Below, one piece after another: positions 56,395 to 64,000 of a stretch of 64,000 nt of DNA. The stretch's first letter is position 1. Every line of letters starts with the position of its first letter. Location: the NCBI RefSeq assembly GCF_040954835.1, contig NC_090723.1, positions 6,334,001-6,398,000 on the forward strand. Direction: 5' to 3'. The notes under the pieces are model-generated. The model saw nothing but the letters and a program-made list of their open reading frames with translations, was not told the origin of the DNA and ran no database searches. The translations under genes and the position numbers were made by a program. This stretch comes from Lepisosteus oculatus (lineage: Eukaryota; Chordata; Actinopteri; Semionotiformes; Lepisosteidae).

Positions 56395-56935
56395 GCCAGC
56401 AGCCATATCACCCTGCAACCCACTGGAGCTCAGCAGGTGTGAGCCTGGCCAGTACCAGGATGGGAGACTCCTGGGAAAAACTAAGGATGCTGCTGGAAGA
56501 GGTGTTAGTGGGGCCAGCAGGGGGCGCTCACCCTGCGGTCTATGTGGGTCCTAATGCCCCAGTATAGTGATGGGGACACTATACTCTAAAAAGGCGCCAT
56601 CCTTTGGATGGGATGTAAAAACGAGTTCCTGACTCTTTGTGGTCATTAAAAATCCCAGGGCGTTTCTTAAAAAGAGTGGGGGTGTTACCCTGGTGTCCTG
56701 GCCTTTACCAATTATGACCTCCTAATAATCCCCATCTCTGAACTGGCTTCACCACTCTGTTCTCCTCCCCACTGAGAGCTGGTGTGTGGGGAGCGTACTG
56801 GCGCACTATGGCTGCCGTCGCATCATCCAGGTGGGGCTGCACACTGGTGGTGGAGGGGATCCCCATTACCTGTAAAGCGCTTTGAGTGGAGTGTCCAGAA
56901 AAGCGCTATATAAATGTAAGGAATTATTATTATAT
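56395..56935 (+). repeat. Full-length SINE with a 5S-rRNA-derived head (SINE3 class)
   Basis: The head (about 56395-56495) tracks 5S rRNA: GCCATATCACCCTG near the start, then AGCTCAGCAGG, GCCTGG-CAGTAC, the C-box-like GGATGGGAGAC, and CTGGGAA. It keeps the internal RNA polymerase III control regions in order. The body (about 56500-56870) is shared with the minus-strand copy at 35.1-35.4 kb. The tail AAAGCGCTATATAAATGTAA leads into ATTATTATTA, typical of SINEs that borrow an L2/CR1-type LINE end. It contains the CTCF-like motif CCAGCAGGGGGCGC (56514-56527). It is not a 5S gene: the last part of the 5S sequence is absent. Confidence 0.9.
56514..56527 (+). promoter_or_regulatory. CTCF-like motif inside the 5S-headed SINE
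   Basis: CCAGCAGGGGGCGC, a perfect core match, at the junction between the 5S head and the SINE body. The copy in top2a intron 16 keeps a one-base variant (CCAGTAGGGGGCGC on the minus strand). Confidence 0.5.
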
Positions 56936-56939
56936 CAAA

Positions 56940-58350
56940 TATATGAATGTATTTTAAATATAAAGCAGTTTGAAGGTTGCTCATTCCTAACAGCAGTGCT
57001 GGTGCTCTGTGTATTTTCCTGACTGTGGGTTTGTACTGTAATCTTTTATACTTCTGCACTACAGCACACAATACTTCTTACTTTTATTTGGTAGGGACTT
57101 AATAAACCAAAGAAAGTTTTATATATATATAGTTACAGAAAGCACACAAGTAAAATTCACACAGGGCAGGCCAGCTCTACACATACTGTATAAGCGTCCC
57201 CCAATACGAACACAGGGCATGCTTTCTTCAGCAGTGTGTTTGACTGCACCAGGGCTGAAATGCCCATTTTAAGCAACCATCCGGGACAGGAAAGTTCAGA
57301 GATGGATGTGACCACAGATTACTTTGGTAAGGTAACCTCAGTCTCAGGGGTGGCAGCACGGTTTCCAGAGTAAAGCTGTCCGAAAACTCCTCAGGGCACT
57401 TTGTTTCGAAAAGGATCAGCATCACTGTGACGTGCAAAAAGAGAGATTTAAGATTCCAGGCTTTCTGCTGTGTGTATGTTTTAATTGTTGTTGCCAGGAA
57501 ACTGTTTCTGTGAAGTGGCAACTACCGCCGTATTTTTAAAACTGTATTTTTGATTTTTTTGGGTTCGATCGTGTTTTCAATGAAATAATAGTATCAGAAA
57601 AACTTTTTTTTTTGTGCAATGGTTTTATGTGCGTACGAGTATTTTAATCGTTTTTGCACACGTGTGATTTCTACTACAGCCCAGCAGGGGGCAGTGTTTT
57701 GTTGGCGACCATGCGAAATGTGTGATTTTCCCTCTTGGACACAAGAGGCCAGCAGCACAGCAGTACGGTATGGAACCTGTACAGCACCATTCACAAGATG
57801 TAAATGACTGTAGAGTCCTCTTTCGGAGGAACAACAACCGGCGAGCCAAAACATAACATAGAACAAAATTTAACTTGAAACCTACCCAGACGCGTTTGAA
57901 ACTGTTGATTAAAAAAAAACGATTACTCAATGTCATCACTGTCTCTCAACCTTTTTTGCAGCAGAGACCAGCTACCTCTTCCTTCTTTTAAAGACAGTTT
58001 TGACTAAAATCACAATAATGTTAAATAAAAACAGTGAAGTACTCCCTTATCAGTCCCTGCCTTGGAGCAGTCGTTATTTCTCCGGTCCGTGGCAGCAGGA
58101 ATGGAGTCACGGATCTTTATCACGAAGAAAAAAACTGCTGATTTTTTTAGCAAAACGTTGATCAAATTAACCACGCTAAAAGTGTGTGAAGCGTACGCCA
58201 GCAGTATGAACTTCGTTTGAAAGCCGCCCTGACCACCACTGCTCCCGTCCTGCTCTTCGGCCGCAGCGCCCTGTGAAGGCGCCACACTACACACTGTTTT
58301 GGGGGACATCCTACCAGACGGGAACTGACACTTTTTCCTGAGCCGGGAAA
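56940..58350. other. Non-coding
   Basis: No gene recognised. It includes an isolated CTCF-like motif, CCAGCAGGGGGCAG (57681-57694), and a short (TA)n run near 57121-57130. Confidence 0.4.
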
Positions 58351-58369
58351 GTGTTCAGAGACTAAAGGG

Positions 58370-58720
58370 CCGAGCGTGTGCTAGCAGAGGACAGGCCCTT
58401 CCGCGCGCACTCTGTACGTGTGCGTCTGCATCTTCACGGGTCCACGGGCGGCGTGGGGTCAGCGCGTGTTTGTGCGTGTTGTCCGCCGAGAGCCCGGGGG
58501 GCGTGCGTGCCTTCTCTTCCGTGTGTCCCCGTATCTGTAGGAGCGCGTCTGTCTTTCTAAACGTCGTTTTTTCTCTCTTTTTTTTTGGACATTGATCTTT
58601 GAAGCCGCTCAACGGTGAGGTGGGGAGCGAACGTGGTTTCCTAGAGGCGCGTGGGAGGAGGCGCCCGTGTTTTTCGGAACGGGCTCGCTTGCCCGGGGGG
58701 GCTGTCTGGAAACTTGCATT
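58370..58720. promoter_or_regulatory. CpG-rich patch, possible promoter
   Basis: Dense in CG, GC and GT; it ends near a donor-like ACG then GTGAGG at about 58613. It may be part of a start region for a gene running right, together with the 59.7-60.0 and 60.5-60.8 kb patches. Confidence 0.3.
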
Positions 58721-59739
58721 GAGAACATCCTGCACGTGTTTAAGGCAGGGAGGGGGTCTTTTGAATAGGGCGCGTACACTGTACGTTGGTATAAGTGGGG
58801 GGCGAATTAAGGAATGTAGTTTCTGAAACTCGAAGAGCTCCCCCGGATATTAGCGTGTGGCCAGCGTCGCGTCGTTGCGTTTATAGCCGTGTGGGGTATC
58901 TCTGCTCTCAGATGTGTTTTAGAACTGCGCCCGGTGTAGCACAGCACTGCTAACCAAGCAGCTTTGATAGAATCTAGTAAAGCCGTTTACGTGCAGTTGC
59001 CATCAATCTCTGGGCTGTTTAACAATGGCTGAATCCTGAGAACCCAAGACACGTGTAGTTCGGAAAGCCCCGTGTTTCGCAGCTCTATAATGCGTGTAAA
59101 AACATGTGTAGCCGGAGACCCCTGATTTAGTTAAATGTATTTATTTTCTACGTCGTTTCCTTGTCGTTTCTTCACACCTTTACCTCGGCTGTTACTGTGA
59201 TTCAATATTTATCACTGCGGACGGTCTGCTGCACCGTCTGCTGGTGCCGTCTTCCTAATGTTATCGAGGAGACGAGGATGCTTCCCGCACTGAAGCAAGC
59301 GTGTCAGTTGACATGAATGTAATAGATTATTAATCTCCTAATAGACTGGACTGTGCAGAGCGGCTGCTGCCCAGCGGACCCCAGGTGCTCTTGATGAAAG
59401 ACGAAAGTAGAAAGATTCGGTCTGAAATGTGAGTGTTTGTTTGTTTGGTCTGGAGTTTTAGTTAATCTGGTCTTATTGCGTTTCAGTTTTTTCACTTCAC
59501 TACATTTGGCTGTTTCTTTTCATTTTTGCGATCCCGATATGTGAACGAGAGGGCTTGGGGATGAATGCGAATCAAACTTCGGCCCTTTTCTCTGCTAGTT
59601 CAAAAATCCTCTCCCGAGTCTGCTGCCGTTATGTGAATATAACCAAGACGGAGCAGGGGATTCACCCAATTAAAAACGCCTGTTGCTTTCAAAAACGGGC
59701 TCAGACAGTCTAGAAACAGGCCTGTCGCTTTCCTACTTT

Positions 59740-59976
59740 CCTCTGCGCTGCGGGCTGTTTCGGAGTTGCCCGTCTTTCGCCTCAGACAAGCGTCGCGCTG
59801 GTCGTTCCCGCAGGCGGCCGCTAGGGGGAGCCGTCGGCTCGGCTCTGTGCGCCTTGCGCTTCGCTCTCCGCACGCCGGCGCTTCGTCGTGAGCAGCAAGG
59901 CTGGGTAAGAGGCGGCTGCTATTCGTGCCCCGAGCCGGTGTTACAGCAGAAAGTGGAGACAGTCTTGGACACGATG
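59740..59976 (+). other. Possible 5' exon of an unidentified plus-strand gene
   Basis: CpG-rich sequence ending in a consensus donor, ACGATG then GTAAGC at 59977, with a second donor-like CTGG then GTAAGA near 59905. The ATG at 59974 coincides with the donor, so if used only the start codon would be on this exon. No downstream coding exon was recognised before the right edge. RARA is the expected neighbour from human synteny, but nothing here shows retinoic-acid-receptor coding sequence. Confidence 0.3.
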
Positions 59977-60479
59977 GTAAGCACGTCTGCCATATCATCG
60001 CCCTGAGACATGGTTGGCAAGGTGCCCACAGTGAGCTGTTGTTAAATGCATCTTCCTATCCGTGCCGTGCTGAACGTGTTAAGAGTGTGTGAGTGCACCG
60101 TATACCACACCAGTGCCAGGCCCGGCTACAGTTTCCTGACAAGGAAGTGAAGGGATGTGGGGTTTGAAGCTGACAGGAAACGGGACTGAAAGCTGCTTTA
60201 TGGACTGAAAGAATCGATTCTCTTTATTTACAAACACAGAAAAAAACCCGAACTGGACCACTTGGAGATTTGAAGAGTTCCCATAGGGCCTTAAAGGGCT
60301 GGATCTCGGGGACGGGCAGAAATCGTGCACAGGGCTGGAGAGACACCTGCAGACCTCAATGGCTGTAGTCAGTTTCAGCCCCTTTGCTCTCCTGTGCTGC
60401 AGGGATTATAGTCCCCTAGAAATGCAACTAACATTCAAGCCCCCGATCCCACAGAAAAACCCCATTCCCAGAGCAGGGA

Positions 60480-60870
60480 GGACTCGTGCCGGACCAGCGG
60501 CAGGAAGCTGTTTTCTCAGAGAGACGACGTGGAACGTTTGCCGTCCGGGTGAAAGAGGGGGGGGATCGGGGAGAAGCCGTTAAACCAGCAGATAAAAGCC
60601 GGGAGCCGTCCGGCGCGGGTGGCTGGCGGGGGCCGAGCTCGGGAGACGTGGGGATGAGCTGCTCCCTCGGACCGGCCTCCTCCTCCTCCTCCTCCTCCCG
60701 CTCCGTGACCTTTCCCTGGGGCTCCCCCCCGGCCGCGCTGCCCTTTTCCCGGCTGGCTCGGGGAGATGCGATGTGACACGGCGGAGAGGGGGAGCGCGGG
60801 GGGCCGCCGGCGTGGCGTGGGGCCGGGCTGGTGGGCTGTGGGCCGGGCTGCACAGAGCAGCACACACACA
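60480..60870. promoter_or_regulatory. CpG-rich patch with (CTC)n and (CA)n simple repeats
   Basis: Contains (TCC)n at about 60676-60697 and (AC)n at about 60861-60875, in GC-rich surroundings. Long open frames on both strands are low-complexity and lack family features. Confidence 0.35.
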
Positions 60871-60999
60871 CACACAAGAGCACCACACCTGCTGAGCACA
60901 GACACACATCAACACATGGCCTCGAACACAAACACTTCCCCTTTTTGTGCCAAAGGCCAGGGTGGCACTCAGCTCTGCTGGCTCCACGCGGGCGCAGAC

Positions 61000-63140
61000 A
61001 GGCGCCAACAGAGCTCGTACTTATACCGTTCCGCAAAGAGCCTGGTCTCGAAGTTCTCCTTTTCTCATCGCAGGGCCGGCTGCTGTCTTTCTGCGGAGCA
61101 GTGGGGTGGACGACCCTACTGACATCCGGGCCACACAGGTAACTGTGCCTTTCTGCTGAATGAACAGGAGGTGGGGGGGTCATTGATCTCATCCCAGATC
61201 ACAGCAGGGAGAGCGCCGATCAATAGCGTGGGAACGCGGCACGCTCTTCTGCTCGGGCTGTAGCACAGCCAGTGGCGGACAGTCGGCCAAGCCAGGTGGA
61301 TCTTTTTTGCTTTGCAGTTTGCTGCTCTCTCTGGCTGTGTGAGCACGGGGGGGAGGGGGGAGGCGCACTTCGGCACCGGCCGCTGCAAAAAAACTTGCTT
61401 CCAGCTGGAGTGTGTCTGCAGCCCGAGAGGCATGTAGCCTGGTTCAGACCTGGAACAGAAAAATCTATTAGGCTGACATGCTTTCTAGAGGGCTAGACAG
61501 GTCTCCTGGGAGATCGTTCTGAGCGCTGATGAAAAATAAGAGGAGAGGGGCCTCGTCAGCTCAGGCTGACCTTTCGTTCGCTTTCCAGGTGGTAAAAAAA
61601 CAAAGCGGAACCGTCCTCTGTGCCCGTTGATGTTTCTGCAGCTCTACAGCCCCTGATCTCCTTGTCCAGACTCCAGCTGCGGGTGGTTGAGAGGGCTCGA
61701 TTGGAGCCATTCCGAGTGAGGAGGAAGAACCTCCCCCCCGGGTTGAATTAGCCCTGGGGACAGTGTTTTGGGGGCCCTAGTCAGGATCACCCCTTGTGCA
61801 CACAATACTGTTATCAGCTCCCACCCCAGACTTTTCTGCAGCAGTCCGTGAAACCGTGGCTAAAACCACATTGATATTGTCATCTTACGGCAAAGATGAG
61901 AGTCGCTTCCTAGCTCGGCAGTGAAATAAACATCTGCACTTGCATTCACAACTAATCGTACCGTATTATACTGTACTTTATAACTGCCCAAAGGCCTAGA
62001 TTAGCACTAAAGCAACAGACGCTGGAGTGAATTTTGTTGGCTCCCATTTGAATGTGCGGATTACAAAAGCATGTTGCGCTGCACATTGAGGGTCCTTAGG
62101 TGGGCCCTAGGTCTCCTACACCCGGGGCCGGTCCTATCTCAGGAGGTCTGGAAGTAGCCAGGCGCAGTCGGCTTTGTTTTGTGAGGATGGGTGGAGGATC
62201 AGATCTATTGAAATCTTAACCTTCCCAGGGCGAAGACAAGGGGTTAACTGGGTCGGGGAATATTGAGTCTGTCTTGTGTACAGCATGTCTGAAATATGGA
62301 CACAGATGGTCGAAGTCTCTGCTGTAACTGCTGACGTAGTGTGGATAACAAGCTAACACTTGTCCCAGTTTTTCTGACCTTGAGCCCGAGCCTCCGGAGA
62401 ATTTCAGGTTTAGAGCGGTCCAACGCGTGTGTTGGACAGTAGACCCGTAAACTTCTCTGGTCTTCCCACAGCGGTGAACCGGCACACCTGTCCGCAGTCT
62501 CTGTCGGCAGACAGCAGCAGGGGCTTGTGACACGCAGGTCTGGACCACAGTGGCTCGCTTGTGCAATCTGACCATATTCATATTCGTATTCCGCAGGTTT
62601 CTTTGCTCTGCATTGTTGGTGCCTTTTCTGAGGCCAGACGCGCCCGTTGGTTCTCTCTGTCTGCTCTCGGGGTGGAGGAAGGATGTGAGGGTGACAGACA
62701 GACAGGCGAGGGGGAGGGGGGGTGATAGTGGAAAGCGATCACCAGGCATGGCGAGCCGATCCGCACACACTGATTGATGACAAGTGGCTCACAGAGACAC
62801 TACCCGTTGTCACGGCGCCTGCGCTGCTTGCCAGGGTTCATCACCTGATCTGGGGTTTAGGCCTGGTTTTTGGGGTGCTGTTCCTATTCCCTCCCTCCAA
62901 CACTGACACCTGTGCCTTTTGTAATGAACTCCCTGGGACTTCTGCAGTTTTACTGCAGCTCTCAAGTATCCCAACCCTGTGTAACTGCCAGAAAGATTCA
63001 GGGCCTTCCCTAGCTGCGCTCCTCAGAGGAGCTGTTCTGTTGGTTTCGGTCTGCAGCAGTCGAAAGCATGATCTGAGGGTAGGCTTGTCTTTATATTTCT
63101 TGGGGAATAAAAGTCCCCAAGCATGAGATGTATTTGAGGC
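61000..63140. other. Non-coding; nothing recognised
   Basis: Several open frames (the longest 184 codons on the minus strand, 62216-62770) show no domain, no flanking splice logic and biased composition; not called. Confidence 0.4.
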
Positions 63141-63174
63141 TGTTTGTCAACTGCTTCCCTTGTCACTGGATTGA

Positions 63175-63420
63175 CCGGGGGGGGCAGGGTGCGAGATGGG
63201 TCGGGGGAGTGGAGTGAGGGGGTGGGGCATGGGGTAAGGGGCGGGGCCAGGTGGCAGAGTGAGGAGTGTGCTGGGGGGCGGGGTGAGGGAGAGGGTGGGG
63301 CAGAGAGTGAGGGGTGGGGCCAGGTGGCAGAGTGAGGAGTGTGCTGGGGGCAGAGTGAGGGATGGGCCAAGGGGTAGAGTTAGGGGTGACCAGGGGCAGA
63401 TGAGGAGGTGGGATGAAGGA
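63175..63420 (+). repeat. G-rich imperfect tandem repeat, about 73-bp period
   Basis: GGGGCCAGGTGGCAGAGTGA with GGAGTGTGCTGGGG occurs at about 63243 and again at 63316, inside a longer run of GTGAGGGG/GGGGC-type units. The plus strand has many runs of three or more Gs, so quadruplex structure is possible. The open frames across it are artefacts. Confidence 0.85.
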
Positions 63421-63429
63421 GGAAAGCAG

Positions 63430-64000
63430 GAGATGAAATGTGAAAATACGGGTTTACTTGTGGTACTTTTGGGATATTATCTTGAGATGATATCTCACGA
63501 CTTGGGTGAGAGTGATTTGGTTGTCATCATCCCTACTGACCAATATTGGGCATCTGTCATTTTATATTATTTTATTTTTTTAGCCCATTTTGCCATTGAA
63601 TTCTATGTAATCCTGCCTTTGCAGTTCACCTCCACACATTACATTCAAGTAGTTCTAATTGCCTAACTACTTGTGGACATCCCTTTACTTCAGTGCCTCT
63701 GATTTCTCAGAATCCACCTTTGATTCCTCTTAATTTCTCAAGTGGATTCATTAACGCAAACGTTAACATAATTGATCCAAATGAAGTCCGCAGCAGCTGA
63801 AGACACAGGAATGGAAGATCGGTTCCCCCTTGGGACCAGCAGGGCCGGAGCTTCTGAAAAGCCGGGAGCCTGGGTCACTCTTTCACCCTGGGGCCCCAGC
63901 AGGCCCGCTGGGTTTGAGGCCTCAAGCCTGCTGCTCTTTCCTCCCCTCAGCTACTCTTTTTGAAAGACACACAACAGCCTTTCCTCAAACTGCTTCTAAT
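63430..64000. other. Right-hand edge, non-coding
   Basis: No gene recognised in the last 0.6 kb. Confidence 0.4.

Noticed and set aside
56395-56495. 5S rRNA gene
   Set aside because: Only the head resembles 5S rRNA, with many substitutions, and it runs into a SINE body; no terminator-bounded gene.
60903-60960. ATG opening MASNTNTSPF, considered as a RARA isoform-1 start
   Set aside because: Only the first four residues agree with what I recall of RARA; the following sequence does not match and no splice continuation was found.
62216-62770. 184-codon minus-strand open frame
   Set aside because: No domain, no splice logic and mixed composition; likely chance.

Overview
This window is vertebrate nuclear DNA, most likely from a ray-finned fish. 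The genes are split by GT-AG introns, CCAAT/GC-box promoters and CpG-rich promoter patches are visible, and there are several fish-style short interspersed repeats: a 5S-rRNA-headed SINE, tRNA-headed SINEs, tails reading 'gcgctatataaat', and (TAA)n tracts. I cannot name the species; a non-teleost such as a gar or bowfin is a guess.

Four protein genes can be named. From left to right they are the first coding exon of psmd3 (minus strand, rest of the gene off the left edge), an intronless lrrc3c-like leucine-rich-repeat membrane protein (minus, 8776-9564), a complete 35-exon top2a (plus, 25327-48509, 1565 residues by my splice model), and the connexin gjd3 (plus, 54434-55261). From memory of human 17q21, LRRC3C and PSMD3, and TOP2A and GJD3, are close neighbours there. 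The block therefore looks like an ancient conserved linkage, and the topoisomerase is read as the alpha rather than the beta paralogue. No gasdermin lies between psmd3 and lrrc3c, and no RARA coding exon appears after gjd3 inside the window.

Layout: 1-0.7 kb psmd3 exon 1 and promoter; 0.7-8.4 kb mostly non-coding, with a 24-copy 32-bp minisatellite (4403-5168) and a TATA-plus-signal-peptide candidate exon (6168-6374); 8.4-9.6 kb lrrc3c; 9.6-24.9 kb intergenic or lrrc3c 5' introns with SINEs, a Tc1/mariner-like non-autonomous element carrying a nested SINE, and a Penelope-like tail in a (TAA)n tract; 24.9-49.5 kb top2a with an NF-Y/CHR-type cell-cycle promoter; 51.9-55.3 kb gjd3 and a likely 5' exon; 55.3-64 kb non-coding with a full 5S-SINE, G-rich tandem repeats and CpG-rich patches that probably mark the promoter of a gene further right.

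The genes are not a pathway. Psmd3 (proteasome lid) and top2a (chromosome untangling) are housekeeping or cell-cycle genes; lrrc3c and gjd3 are membrane proteins. I found no convincing wholly new system. The most interesting items are a probable GC-AG intron in top2a, CTCF-like motifs carried by SINEs, the palindromic minisatellite, and two candidate secreted-protein exons.
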